NCBI RefSeq assembly: GCF_007992215.1
Contig: NZ_BJZV01000001.1
Coordinates: forward strand, 62,001 to 126,000
Direction of reading: 5' to 3'
DNA: 64,000 bases
Source: Methylobacterium gnaphalii
GTDB lineage: Bacteria > Pseudomonadota > Alphaproteobacteria > Rhizobiales > Beijerinckiaceae
Below are positions 28,684 through 37,970 of the stretch, one piece after another. The notes under the pieces were generated by a model. That model was not told the origin of the DNA and searched no databases. It worked only from the letters and a program-made list of their open reading frames with translations. The stretch's first letter is position 1, and the number at the start of each line of letters is the position of its first letter. The translations under genes and the position numbers were made by a program.

Positions 28684-30183
28684 ATGATGATCCCACTCGC
28701 TCGCCTGTTCGCCCTCGGTTGCCTCCTGTCCCTGGCGCACGCGGCGCAGGCGCAGGCTCCCTCACCGTTCCCGCCGTCGGCGCGGCCACCCGCGCCCCCT
28801 CTGGTCAAGCCGAAGCCGCCGGCCCCGCCGCAAGCGGCGGCCGATCCGGCCTATGCTGCCTCGCAGACTGCCTTCGAGGCGCTGCCCGAGCCCCTGCGCA
28901 GGGCGATCCAAGACGCGTTGGTCTGGACCGGCGACTACAACGCAGTGACCGCCGGCACCTTCGGACGCCGTACCTACGAAGGCATAGTTGCCTGGCAGAA
29001 GCGCCAGGGCCTGGAACCCACCGGGGTCCTCAATGCCAAGGAACGCGCCGCCCTCGACGCTGCGGGCGACGCGGCGCGCAAGGCGCTCCGCTTCACCGTC
29101 CAGGCCGACCCAGCGAGCGGCGCCGTGATCGGCGTGCCGGAAAAGCTGCTCGCGAAAAAGAGCTCGCTCCCGCGCGGCACGCGCTGGCAGAGCGCCGACG
29201 GCCGGGTGACGCTCGACGCGACTTCCTACCCCGCCGGTGCCACCGATCTCGATGGTTTGTTCGAGCGGGCGACGGCGGCCACACCCGAGCGGAAGGTCAC
29301 CTACAAGCTGAAGAAACCAGACTTCCTGGTGGTGACGGGTGAGACGCCGACGGGCCGATTCTACATCCGGCACGCGGCCGGCCCGCAGGGCATCCGCAGC
29401 TTTACCATGGCCTACGACAAGGCGCTGACCGCGGAGCTCGATCGTCTCGTGATCGCGGTGGCCAACAGCTTTCTGCCGTTCCCCGAGGCTGCGCCGGCGC
29501 CGGAGAGTAAGCCCGGGGCGACCGCAAATCCCTATGCCGGCGGCGTGCGGCCGGCCGCGAACCCAGCCGCGTCGTTCACTCCGCCGCCTATGCCCGGCTC
29601 CGCCTTGCACGCCGCAGCGACGGGCCTCGCCCTCGGCAACGGGCGTGTCCTCACCACTGTCGCAGCGCTTGATGGCTGCCCGGCTCCGCGCATCGGCGGC
29701 GCGCCAGCCCGGGTAGCCAAGCGGGACGCGTCAGGCCGCCTCGCCCTGCTCGAGGCCGAGGCACGCAACGCACCGGCCGCACCGCTGGCCGCGATCCGCG
29801 CCGAGGCTCCATCATCCGGAGAAGCCCTCGTCGTTGTCGCCGCAGGTGGGAAGGGCCAGGCAACGGTGGCGCCCGGCACGGCCGGCAGCGGCAGGGTGGT
29901 TGCGCCGCTCCAACCCGGCGCGAGCGGTGCGCCGGTTCTCGACCGATCCGGGCACCTCGTTGGCCTCGTCGCGCAAGTTCCCACCGCGCCCCGGCTCATT
30001 GCCGGTGTGATGCCCCCGGCGAGTTATGCCGTCATCCCTGGCAGTGCCATCGCGGCGTTCCTGGCACAGGCGGGCGTCAACGCTGCCGAGACACCGCCGA
30101 ACACGGCTTCGGCTCCTGCGAGTCTCGGCGCCGCCGCCGCTCCGGTGCTCGGCGCCGTCTTCGGCATCGAGTGCGGGCGGTAG
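28684..30183 (+). CDS. Exported peptidoglycan-binding protein with degenerate trypsin-like domain
   Basis: A 499-residue exported protein with a signal peptide ending near AAQAQA and a Pro-rich linker. Residues about 65-110 form a peptidoglycan-binding-like domain (TFGRRTYEGIVAWQKRQGLE), followed by a middle domain and then, from about 310, a trypsin-like fold. In that fold the usual N-A-H-V-V-x-G-C block reads TVAALDGC (His replaced by Ala327), the usual N-D-LALL reads GRLALL (Asp replaced by Arg352), while QPGASGAPVLD keeps the Ser (Ser414). It is therefore probably not an active protease. The stop overlaps the next gene's start by one base. Confidence 0.8.
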   Translation: MMIPLARLFALGCLLSLAHAAQAQAPSPFPPSARPPAPPLVKPKPPAPPQAAADPAYAASQTAFEALPEPLRRAIQDALVWTGDYNAVTAGTFGRRTYEGIVAWQKRQGLEPTGVLNAKERAALDAAGDAARKALRFTVQADPASGAVIGVPEKLLAKKSSLPRGTRWQSADGRVTLDATSYPAGATDLDGLFERATAATPERKVTYKLKKPDFLVVTGETPTGRFYIRHAAGPQGIRSFTMAYDKALTAELDRLVIAVANSFLPFPEAAPAPESKPGATANPYAGGVRPAANPAASFTPPPMPGSALHAAATGLALGNGRVLTTVAALDGCPAPRIGGAPARVAKRDASGRLALLEAEARNAPAAPLAAIRAEAPSSGEALVVVAAGGKGQATVAPGTAGSGRVVAPLQPGASGAPVLDRSGHLVGLVAQVPTAPRLIAGVMPPASYAVIPGSAIAAFLAQAGVNAAETPPNTASAPASLGAAAAPVLGAVFGIECGR

Positions 30184-31109
30184 TGCCGAAGCAAGCCTGG
30201 AGCAGCGCCGACATCCCGTCCCAGCACGGTCGGCTCGCGATCGTGACGGGTGCCACCAGCGGGATCGGCTACGAGGCCGCCCTGGCGCTGGCCGGGGCTG
30301 GGGCGACAGTCGTGCTGGCGGCGCGGGATCAGGGCAAGGCAGAGCGCGCGGCCTCCGCGATCCGCCGTGTTCATCCGGTCGCCGATCTGGAGATCGCTCG
30401 TCTCGACACTGCGAGCCTGTCCTCCGTGCGAGCCTTCGCCGAGCGCCTGCGGGGGCAGGGGAGGCCGATCGATATTCTGCTGCTGAATGCCGGCATCGCC
30501 TGGTTACCCAAGCGGCAGGAGAGCGAGGATGGCTTCGAGTTACAGCTCGCCACGAACTATCTTGGCCATTTCGCCCTGGCCGGCCTGCTGCTGCCGATGA
30601 TGCGGCCGGGGTCGAGCTCGCGGATCGTTCCCGTCGCGAGCATCGCCCACCAGCGCGGATCGCTCCATTTCGACGATCTGCAACTCCATGATTACGCGGC
30701 ACGAACCGCCTACCGGCAGTCGAAGCTCGCGATGCTGATGTTCGGGCTCGAGCTCGATCGGCGGCTGCGCGCCTCCGGCTCGGAGATCCGCGCGGTCGCG
30801 GCGCATCCCGGCATCACGCGCACCGCGATTGTCCGGTTCGGCGGAGCCGCCGGGCCGATGCAGCGGCTGATGGGGGAGCTCGTGATGATCCTGCTCGGCC
30901 AGTCCGCCGCGCGCGGAGCGCTGCCGCTGCTCTACGCGGCGACTGCGCCGGAAGCCGCCGGCGGTAGCTATCACGGCCCGGCCGGGCGTGGGGAGATGAG
31001 GGGCGCGCCCGCACCGTCGGTCATCGCCGCTCATGCGCGCGACGAGGCCGATGCGCGCCGGCTCTGGGCAGAGTCGGAAGCGCTGACGAAGGTCCGCTGG
31101 CCGTTGTGA
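30183..31109 (+). CDS. Short-chain dehydrogenase/reductase
   Basis: An NAD(P)-dependent oxidoreductase of 308 residues. It shows the classical SDR marks: cofactor motif TGATSGIGYEAA near residue 23, LLLNAGI, the catalytic Ser in VPVASIAHQRG, and the Tyr/Lys pair in YRQSK. The overall form, with NYLGHFALAGLLLP, resembles retinol-dehydrogenase or WW-domain-oxidoreductase-like SDRs; the substrate is unknown. GTG 30183 is chosen because it overlaps the TAG of the preceding gene (TAGTG), implying coupled translation; a GTG at 30171 is an alternative. Confidence 0.87.
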   Translation: MPKQAWSSADIPSQHGRLAIVTGATSGIGYEAALALAGAGATVVLAARDQGKAERAASAIRRVHPVADLEIARLDTASLSSVRAFAERLRGQGRPIDILLLNAGIAWLPKRQESEDGFELQLATNYLGHFALAGLLLPMMRPGSSSRIVPVASIAHQRGSLHFDDLQLHDYAARTAYRQSKLAMLMFGLELDRRLRASGSEIRAVAAHPGITRTAIVRFGGAAGPMQRLMGELVMILLGQSAARGALPLLYAATAPEAAGGSYHGPAGRGEMRGAPAPSVIAAHARDEADARRLWAESEALTKVRWPL

Positions 31110-31170
31110 GACGGCACCAAGCCGCCTCCGTCGTGGCTCCGTTACGCTTGCAGTGACGGGCGCTTGATCC

Positions 31171-31767
31171 TTACGCGGCGTCGACCGGCTTGTCCTTGGC
31201 GGCTTCCGGTTTCGGGCCGCCCTTCGAAACGCCGACCAAGGCGGGGCGCAGCGTGCGTTCGCCGATGACGTAGCCGGTCTGGACGACCTGGACGACCGTA
31301 CCGTTGGGGACCTGCGTATCCGGCACCTCGAACATCGCTTGGTGGCGGTTCGGGTCGAAGCGCTGGCCCATGGGCTCGACCACCTTCACGCCGTGGCGCT
31401 CGAGCGTCTTGGCGAGGTCGCGCTCGGTCAGCTCGATACCTTCGATGAGCCCCTTGAGTGCCCCATCAGCATGCTCACGCGCCTCTGCGGGCACGCTCTC
31501 CAACGCGCGACGGATGTTGTCGGCCGAGCCGACAATATCGCGCGCGAAATTGGTGACGGCGTAGGTGCGGGCATCGGCTGCCTCGCGCTCGGTGCGGCGG
31601 CGTAGGTTCTCCATCTCGGCCAGCGTGCGCAGCAGGCGATCCTTCATCTCGTCGCGTTCGCGCAGGGCGGTCGCCAGCGTCTCGGCATCAACCGTGGCCG
31701 GTGCGGGCTGCGAGGCAGTCTCGGCCTCGTTGTGCTGATCCTCGTACTCGTTCTGGTCTGCCATCAT
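31171..31767 (-). CDS. grpE: Nucleotide exchange factor GrpE
   Basis: GrpE releases ADP from DnaK in the Hsp70 chaperone cycle. The 198-residue protein has an acidic N-terminal tail, a long coiled-coil helix ([20 protein letters not shown]) and the C-terminal beta domain with [15 protein letters not shown] and [20 protein letters not shown], the family signature. Two adjacent ATG codons (31767, 31764) could serve as start. It lies 82 bases after glnD on the same strand, with a probable heat-shock promoter in the gap. The dnaKJ genes are not in the window. Confidence 0.96.
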   Translation of the reverse strand: MMADQNEYEDQHNEAETASQPAPATVDAETLATALRERDEMKDRLLRTLAEMENLRRRTEREAADARTYAVTNFARDIVGSADNIRRALESVPAEAREHADGALKGLIEGIELTERDLAKTLERHGVKVVEPMGQRFDPNRHQAMFEVPDTQVPNGTVVQVVQTGYVIGERTLRPALVGVSKGGPKPEAAKDKPVDAA

Positions 31768-31809
31768 CGCCGTTCGTCAGTCGACATTATCGTTTTGGGA
31801 ACGGCGCTG

Positions 31810-31838
31810 ATATCAGGCGCAGGCCCCATGAAATCAAG
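31810..31838 (-). promoter_or_regulatory. Probable RpoH (sigma-32) promoter of grpE
   Basis: Read on the minus strand: CTTG at 31838-31835, a 17-base spacer, then CCTGATAT at 31817-31810. This is close to the alphaproteobacterial heat-shock promoter pattern CTTG-N17/18-CYTATnT, with one extra base in the -10 box. It lies about 43 bases before the grpE ATG, in the short gap after glnD, so grpE would have its own stress-inducible start. Confidence 0.5.
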
Positions 31839-31849
31839 TTTCGCGGCAC

Positions 31850-34636
31850 TCAGGCCTCGCGCGGCGGCGGCGAGTCGACCAGCGCATCGAGGCCTTCGGC
31901 CCTCAGCGCCGCCACGTCCCCGGCAAACACCTCCATCACGGCGTTGCGGATCGCGGCAAGCCGGTCGGGTTGCACCACGCGCGTGCCGGTGAGGTCGACC
32001 ACGTAGAACACGTCAACTGCCCGCTCGCCGAAGGTGGCGATATGCGCCGAGACGATGTTCAGATTGAGCCGGTTGATCGCGGTGGTCAGCTCGTAGAGCA
32101 GGCCGGGCCGGTCCAGCCCGGTGATCTCGATCACCGTCTCGCGGCTCGACAGGGCGTTATCGATGGAGATGTCCGGCGGCACCAGGAAGGTCTTGGGCGG
32201 CTGCTTCGGGTGCCTGTCCGCCACCAGCTCGGCGATCTTGATCTCGCCCTTGAGCGCCTTCTCGATCGCGGCTGCGATGCGCTTGGCGCGGCGCAGCTCG
32301 TCCTCGTCGCGCTCGAAGGCGCGGGAGATAAAGATCGTGTCGAGGGCGAAGCCGTCGGTGGTGGTGAAGATCTGCGCGTCGACGATGTTACCGCCGGCCG
32401 CCGCGCAGGCGCCGGTGATAATCGCGAGCAGCCGCGGATGGTCGGGCGAATAGACCGTCAGCTCGGTGACGCCGCGGAACACGTCGGTCTCGTAGGCGGT
32501 CGCCGAGGTGCGCCCCTGTTCGTTGACCGACTTGATGAAGCCGGCATTTTTGAACTGGCGCGTGCCGTCCACCTTCAGCCAGTAGGCCTGGTTGTGGCGC
32601 AGGGCATAGGCGTCGAATTCCTCCGGGGCCCAGTCGGTGAGGCGCTCGCGCAACGCAATCTGGATCATCTTGACCCGGTCTGTGCGGGCGATCTCCGAGT
32701 GTCCGCCCGAGAGATGCACCTCGGTCTCGTCGTAGAGGGTGCGCAGCAGCGTGCCCTTCCAGGCCGTCCAGGTGCCCGGCCCCACCGCCTTGATGTCGGC
32801 GACTGTGAGGATCAGGAGCAGCTTCAACCGCTCCAGACTCTGCACGACGGTGGCGAACTTCTCGATGGTTTTCGGGTCCGAGAGATCGCGGCTCTGGGCG
32901 ACCATCGACATCAGCAGGTGGTGTTCGACGAGCCAGGCTACTGTGTTGGTCTCGGCCTGTGTCAGGCCGAAACGGGGTCCGATCTTCCTGGCGATGGCCG
33001 CGCCGGCGATCGAGTGATCCTCCGGCCGCCCTTTGGCGATGTCGTGCAGCAGCACCGCGACGTACAGCGCCCGGCGGTTCTGGATCGTGCCGATCAGGCG
33101 GGTCGCGAGGGGGTGCTCGTCCTCCAGCCGCCCGGCCTCAATGGCCGAGAGCACACCCAGCGTGCGCAGCAGATGCTCGTCCACCGTGAAGTGGTGGTAC
33201 ATGTTGAACTGCATCATCGCGACGATGCGCCGGAAATCCGGCACGAACCGGCCGAGCACGCCCGCCTCGTTCATCGCGCGGAGGATCGTCTCCGGCGCGT
33301 TGGCCGAGGTCAGGATGTCGAGGAAGAGCCGGTTGGCCTCCGGATCGGTGCGCACAGCCTGGGAGACCAGCCGCAGCGAGCGGCTGGCCAGGCGCTTGGC
33401 ATCCGGGTGGATCGGCAGGTTGTAGCGATCGGCAAGCCAGAATAGCCGGATCAGGTTGATCGGGTCGCGCTCGAAGGCGCCCTCGCTTCGCGTATTGACC
33501 CGGCCGTTGTCGATCAGGAAATCCTCGGCCTCCATCGTCGTCGCCCGAAAGCGATCGCGAAAACGTCCGATCCAGCGGTCGAGGACCGGCGTGCGCTTGG
33601 CGTGGCGCGCCTCCAGCTCCGAGCAGACGATGGCCGTGAGGTCGCCGACTTCCTTCGCGACGAGGAAATAGGCCTTCATGAAGCGCTCGACGCCCGAGAG
33701 GCCACCCCGCCCTCCGAAGCCGAAGCGCTCGGCGATCTTAGGCTGGAGCCCGAAGGATAGGCGCTCCTCGGCGCGGCCGGTGACGAAGTGCATGTGACAG
33801 CGGACACGCCACAGGAACTCGTCGCAGCGTTCGAACAGCTTGTATTCCTCGGCCGTGAACAAGCCGGCATTCACCAGCTCCACTTGGTCGCGGACCCGGT
33901 AGGTGTATTTCGCGATCCAGAACAACGTGTTGAGGTCGCGCAGGCCGCCCTTGCCGTCCTTGACGTTGGGCTCGACGAGGTAGCGAGACGAGCCCGCCTT
34001 GGCCACGCGGCCGTCGCGTTCGCGCAGCTTCGCATCAACGAACTCGGCGGCGGTGCCTACCACCAGCTCGCTGTCGAAGCGCGTGACCAGCTGCTCGAAC
34101 AGCATGCGCGAGCCGAACAGGAAGCGCGCTTCGAGAAGGGCGGTGCGGATCGTCATATCCGCGCGACCCTCGCGCAGGCACTCCTCCACGGAGCGGGTGG
34201 CGTGGCCGACCTTCAGCTTGAGGTCCCAAAGCACGTAGAGCATCGCCTCGACGACGCTCTCGGACCAGGCCGTCTGCTTGTAGGGCAGGAGGAACAGCAG
34301 ATCGATGTCCGAGCCGGGCGCCATCGTGCCCCTGCCGTAGCCGCCGGTGGCGACGATCGCGAGCTGCTCGCCGGTCGACGGGTTGTCGTTCGGATAGAGC
34401 CGCCAGACCACCGCATCGAAAATGGCCTTCACGACCAGGTCGGTCAGCCGCGAGATGCGCTGGGCGCAAGCGACGCCGTTGCGATCCTTGAGGAGCTGGC
34501 GCTCGGCATCCTTGTGCCCGGCATCAATGATAGTGCGCAGTTCGGGAACCAGGGCTGCGCGAAGCCGGGTCGGCTCGCGCGCGTCCCGGTCGAGTGATTC
34601 CAGGACCTTGTCGAGGGCGGCCGCAGCGTCAAACAT
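31850..34636 (-). CDS. glnD: Bifunctional uridylyltransferase/uridylyl-removing enzyme GlnD
   Basis: The nitrogen sensor that adds or removes UMP on PII proteins according to glutamine level. The 928-residue protein has the nucleotidyltransferase motif GGYGRGTMAPGSDIDLLF near 98-115, an HD hydrolase domain with HDIAKGRPEDHS near 531, and two C-terminal ACT domains (TVYSPDHPRLLAIITGAC and EITGLDRPGLLYELTTAIN) that bind glutamine. Both catalytic centres look intact. ATG 34636 is preferred over the longer ORF start at 34705 because GGGAG lies about 6 bases before it and homology begins there. It is divergent from the ssu genes. Confidence 0.95.
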   Translation of the reverse strand: MFDAAAALDKVLESLDRDAREPTRLRAALVPELRTIIDAGHKDAERQLLKDRNGVACAQRISRLTDLVVKAIFDAVVWRLYPNDNPSTGEQLAIVATGGYGRGTMAPGSDIDLLFLLPYKQTAWSESVVEAMLYVLWDLKLKVGHATRSVEECLREGRADMTIRTALLEARFLFGSRMLFEQLVTRFDSELVVGTAAEFVDAKLRERDGRVAKAGSSRYLVEPNVKDGKGGLRDLNTLFWIAKYTYRVRDQVELVNAGLFTAEEYKLFERCDEFLWRVRCHMHFVTGRAEERLSFGLQPKIAERFGFGGRGGLSGVERFMKAYFLVAKEVGDLTAIVCSELEARHAKRTPVLDRWIGRFRDRFRATTMEAEDFLIDNGRVNTRSEGAFERDPINLIRLFWLADRYNLPIHPDAKRLASRSLRLVSQAVRTDPEANRLFLDILTSANAPETILRAMNEAGVLGRFVPDFRRIVAMMQFNMYHHFTVDEHLLRTLGVLSAIEAGRLEDEHPLATRLIGTIQNRRALYVAVLLHDIAKGRPEDHSIAGAAIARKIGPRFGLTQAETNTVAWLVEHHLLMSMVAQSRDLSDPKTIEKFATVVQSLERLKLLLILTVADIKAVGPGTWTAWKGTLLRTLYDETEVHLSGGHSEIARTDRVKMIQIALRERLTDWAPEEFDAYALRHNQAYWLKVDGTRQFKNAGFIKSVNEQGRTSATAYETDVFRGVTELTVYSPDHPRLLAIITGACAAAGGNIVDAQIFTTTDGFALDTIFISRAFERDEDELRRAKRIAAAIEKALKGEIKIAELVADRHPKQPPKTFLVPPDISIDNALSSRETVIEITGLDRPGLLYELTTAINRLNLNIVSAHIATFGERAVDVFYVVDLTGTRVVQPDRLAAIRNAVMEVFAGDVAALRAEGLDALVDSPPPREA

Positions 34637-34827
34637 GCTGCTCCCGTTAGCATGTTCCGGGCCGCGCGACAGCGGCGCCGGGAGACGGAGTATTTCGTCT
34701 ACCAAGGCGGAAAGTTGAAGAGCTTTGTTCTCTTTCGCGGATTTTCGTTTGACGAGGCGAACGCCCTTGACTTAGCGGTCGAAAATTCCGCCGCGGCCAC
34801 GCCGTTCTCGATCCTTCGGAGCCCTTC

Positions 34828-35802
34828 ATGCTCGCCCGTCGCACCGTTCTCTCGGCCCTCACCGGCGCCCTCGCCCTGCTCGGTCTGACGACCGCGCCTC
34901 AGGCCGCCGACGTGAAGGAGATCCGGCTCGACTGGGCGACCTACAATCCGGTCAGCCTCGTCCTCAAGGACAAGGGCTTCCTGGAGGAGGCGCTCAAGGA
35001 CAAGGGCATCAAGGTGCGCTGGGTGCAGTCGCTCGGCTCCAACAAGGCGCTGGAATTCCTGAACGGGGGGGCGATCGACTTCGGCTCCTCCGCAGGTGCC
35101 GCTGCATTGCTGGCGCGGATCAATGGCAACCCGATCAAGGTGGTCTACGCCTATTCGCAGCCGGAATGGACCGCGCTCGTGACCCGCAAGGACACCGGCA
35201 TCGCCAGCGTCGCCGACCTCAAGGGCAAGCGGGTTGCGGTCACCCGCGGCACCGATCCCCACATCTTCCTGATCCGCGCGCTGCAGGGCGCTGGCTTGAC
35301 CGAGAAGGATGCCAAGCTCGTCCTCCTGCAGCATCCCGACGGCCGCACGGCGCTCGATCGCGGCGACGTCGACGCCTGGGCCGGGCTCGACCCGATGATG
35401 GCCGCCGCCGAGATCGAGAACGACGACGTGCTGTTCTTCCGTGACCCGGCCGCCAACACCTGGGGCGTGCTCGACGTGCGCGAGGCCTTCGCCAAGGAGC
35501 ATCCGGATCTCGTGAAGACCGTGATTGCCGCCTACGAGCAGGCCCGCGCCTATTCCCGTGCCAATCCGGAGGCCCTCAAGGCCGCCCTCGTCAGCGCCAC
35601 CAAGCTGCCCGATCCGGTGATTGCCCGTCAGCTCGAGCGCACCGACCTCACCAAGCCGGCCGTCGGCCCCACCCAAGCCGATGCCATCCGTGCGGCCGGT
35701 ATAGCCTTGCAGCAGGCTGGCGTGATACCGGCGACCACCGACGTCGCCGCTGCCGTCGACGGGCTGATCGACACGCAGTTCAACCCGACGCCGGCTCCCT
35801 AA
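34828..35802 (+). CDS. ssuA: Sulfonate ABC transporter substrate-binding protein
   Basis: The periplasmic binding component of an SsuABC-type importer. The 324-residue product has a signal peptide ending near APQAADV (an N-terminal ArgArg pair is present but no full Tat motif) and the NMT1/SsuA fold, with LDWATYNPVSLVLKDKGFLE, DFGSSAGAAALLARINGNPI and DPHIFLIRALQGAGL. Aliphatic sulfonates are the likely ligand; taurine, nitrate or another small anion is possible in this family. The upstream 190 bases shared with glnD are relatively AT-rich and should hold its promoter. The permease follows after 28 bases. Confidence 0.85.
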   Translation: MLARRTVLSALTGALALLGLTTAPQAADVKEIRLDWATYNPVSLVLKDKGFLEEALKDKGIKVRWVQSLGSNKALEFLNGGAIDFGSSAGAAALLARINGNPIKVVYAYSQPEWTALVTRKDTGIASVADLKGKRVAVTRGTDPHIFLIRALQGAGLTEKDAKLVLLQHPDGRTALDRGDVDAWAGLDPMMAAAEIENDDVLFFRDPAANTWGVLDVREAFAKEHPDLVKTVIAAYEQARAYSRANPEALKAALVSATKLPDPVIARQLERTDLTKPAVGPTQADAIRAAGIALQQAGVIPATTDVAAAVDGLIDTQFNPTPAP

Positions 35803-35830
35803 CATTTCCACGAGTTCTTGGGTTCGAGCC

Positions 35831-36688
35831 TTGGCTGCCGAGGGAAACATCTCCGCCGCGCTGCTCGCACCCGAGGCGCCCTCGACGGCGAACACAAACC
35901 AGGCCTCGGGCGGCGGCAGCGGAGCCGCGCTGCGCTGGTTGCTCGGTCTTGCTGTGCCGCTCGTCCTGGCTGTGGGCTGGGAACTTGCCGTCGGCCGCGG
36001 TCTCGTACAGGGCCGGCTGATCCCGCCGCCGAGCCGGATCGCCGCAACTCTCTGGGAACTCGCTGCCTCGGGCGATCTTTGGACGCATGTCGAGGCGACG
36101 CTGATCCGTGTCGGCCTCGGCTTCGCCTTTGGCGCGGGCGCCGGCATCCTCGCCGGCACGGCAACAGCGACATTGCCCTGGCTGCGCTGGTTGATCGATC
36201 CGACACTTCAGGCCCTGCGCGCCGTGCCCTCGCTCGCCTGGGTGCCGCTCTTCATTCTGTGGTTCGGCATCCTTGAAACGCCGAAGGTTGCTCTCATCGC
36301 GGTCGGCGTGTTCTTCCCGGTCTATGTCGGCGTCGCTGGCGCCATCGCCTCGGTCGACCGCAAGCTCGTCGAGGTGGGCCGCATCTTCCGCCTGTCGCAG
36401 GCGGCGCTCGCCCGCCGCATTCTGCTCCCGGCCGTGCTGCCGGCGACGCTGACGGCCCTGCGCACGGGCCTCGGCCTCGGCTTCCTGTTCGTCGTCGCCG
36501 CCGAACTGATGGGGGCCTCGGAGGGGCTCGGCTACCTGCTGGTGGACGGCCAGCAATTCGGCAAGCCCGACCAGATCGTCGCCGCGATCATCGCCTTCGC
36601 CGTCGTCGGCAAGCTCGCGGACTCGCTGCTCGTTGCTCTCACAGGCCCGCTGGTACGCTGGCAGGACACGGCGCGGGAGACGCTCTGA
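35831..36688 (+). CDS. ssuC: Sulfonate ABC transporter permease
   Basis: A 285-residue inner-membrane permease of the BPD_transp_1 family with about six membrane segments. The conserved EAA-type loop is visible in VGRIFRLSQAALARRILLPA, and SLAWVPLFILWFGILETPK is typical of SsuC/TauC. The start is a TTG at 35831; there is no ATG or GTG in the first 60 codons that would leave the first membrane segment intact. The N-terminal 30 residues are a non-conserved Ser/Ala-rich tail. It directly follows ssuA; the ATP-binding gene comes only after a 481-base interval. Confidence 0.87.
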   Translation: MAAEGNISAALLAPEAPSTANTNQASGGGSGAALRWLLGLAVPLVLAVGWELAVGRGLVQGRLIPPPSRIAATLWELAASGDLWTHVEATLIRVGLGFAFGAGAGILAGTATATLPWLRWLIDPTLQALRAVPSLAWVPLFILWFGILETPKVALIAVGVFFPVYVGVAGAIASVDRKLVEVGRIFRLSQAALARRILLPAVLPATLTALRTGLGLGFLFVVAAELMGASEGLGYLLVDGQQFGKPDQIVAAIIAFAVVGKLADSLLVALTGPLVRWQDTARETL

Positions 36689-36756
36689 GAGCCTGTTGGG
36701 CAAGCGGCCTGCCACCACCAACCTCAGCCTGAGGAGTGTGGACGGCTCCAGGCGCC

Positions 36757-37041
36757 TTACCCCTTCGCCCGCAGCCTCACCCGCACGCCCCCGTCCCGCA
36801 GCGGCAGCAGGCAGGCGGCGGGGACGACGCTGAGGATCGCCGCGCTCGGGCAGGCAGCCCGGCAGTTCAGTGCGGCGTCGATCTGGTTGCCGCCGCAGCC
36901 ATCGGCGAAGCAGAACTGGCCGAGGTCCTCGCAGGTCGCGAGGAAGCGGCCGGTCCTCGCGCCTTGCTCGCGCAGGTCCGCGGCGGAGGCGGAGCCGGCG
37001 AGGAAAGCCGACAGCAGGAGGCCTCGAAGAATCACGGTCAC
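36757..37041 (-). CDS. Small Cys-rich exported protein, antisense within the ssu cluster
   Basis: A 94-residue product read against the ssu genes. It has a good signal peptide (VILRGLLLSAFLAGSASA|ADL) and a mature part with six cysteines (ATCEDLGQFCFADGCGGN, NCRAACPSA, PAACLLP), suggesting a disulfide-stabilised or metal-binding periplasmic protein. I know no family. Starts at GTG 37041 or GTG 37035 are possible; a longer ORF begins at 37152 but adds an unlikely Arg-rich tail. It separates ssuC from ssuB, which is unusual. Confidence 0.55.
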   Translation of the reverse strand: MTVILRGLLLSAFLAGSASAADLREQGARTGRFLATCEDLGQFCFADGCGGNQIDAALNCRAACPSAAILSVVPAACLLPLRDGGVRVRLRAKG

Positions 37042-37169
37042 GGCCCGAATCCGGCAGAGAGACGCTGCCCTGTAGCACCGGGCAGGCGCCGCCCCTATGG
37101 CCCGCCGGAGACACGGCAGCCGGGAATCCCCTGCGCGGCGGGCGCGAGCCATGCTATCGGGGCACGGCC

Positions 37170-37955
37170 ATGCTCAGCCTCGATACCCTCTCCAAGACCT
37201 ATGCCGACGGCACGCACGCCCTCGACCGGATCGACCTGCAGGTCGAGGCGGGCGAGATCGTTGCGCTGATCGGCGGTTCAGGCTGCGGCAAAACCACGTT
37301 GCTGCGCCTCATCGCCGGGCTCGACACGCCGAGCATGGGCCGGATCACCCTCGACGGCGAGGCCATCGCCGGGCCGCATCCCGGGGTCGGGCTGGTGTTC
37401 CAGGAGCCGCGGCTGCTGCCCTGGCTCAGCGTCGCCGACAATGTCGGCTTCGGCCTCGCCGACCGGCCGCGGCGGGAGCGGCAGGAGCGCGTCGCCCACG
37501 CACTCGACAGGGTTGGGCTCTCCGAGCACGGCCACCGCTGGCCGCGCGAGCTCTCCGGCGGCCAGCAGCAGCGCGTCTCGATCGCGCGCGCCTTCGTGGC
37601 GAGCCCGCGCGTGCTGCTCCTCGACGAGCCGTTCTCGGCGCTCGACGCCTTCACCCGCAAGGATCTGCACAGGCACTTGCTTGCCCTCTGGGAGGAGGTG
37701 CGTCCGACGGTGCTCATCGTCACCCACGACGTCGGCGAGGCGGTGACGCTGGCCGACCGCGCCGTGGTGATGCGCCCCAAGCCCGGCCGCCTCGACGAGG
37801 CCCTGGCGCTGCCGATGGCGCGTCCCCGTGACCCGACCTCACCGGGCAGCGAGGCTGCGACCCGCAACATCCTCGCGGCGCTCGACCGCTCCCTGCGCCC
37901 GATCGAGACGCGGCCGAAAGTCGTGGAGGCTTTCGCGGGCGGCGGTTCGTTTTAA
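37170..37955 (+). CDS. ssuB: Sulfonate ABC transporter ATP-binding protein
   Basis: The ATPase that powers SsuABC uptake. The 261-residue protein shows Walker A GGSGCGKTTLLRLIAGLD near 34-51, the Q-loop LVFQEPRLLPWLSV, the signature ELSGGQQQRVSIARAF, Walker B VLLLDEPFSALD and the H-loop VTHD. The EPRLLPW form is typical of the sulfonate/nitrate/taurine subfamily. ATG 37170 begins the homology. It may need its own promoter, given the 481-base gap from ssuC that holds an antisense ORF. Confidence 0.92.
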   Translation: MLSLDTLSKTYADGTHALDRIDLQVEAGEIVALIGGSGCGKTTLLRLIAGLDTPSMGRITLDGEAIAGPHPGVGLVFQEPRLLPWLSVADNVGFGLADRPRRERQERVAHALDRVGLSEHGHRWPRELSGGQQQRVSIARAFVASPRVLLLDEPFSALDAFTRKDLHRHLLALWEEVRPTVLIVTHDVGEAVTLADRAVVMRPKPGRLDEALALPMARPRDPTSPGSEAATRNILAALDRSLRPIETRPKVVEAFAGGGSF

Positions 37956-37970
37956 CGGAAAATGTTCCAC

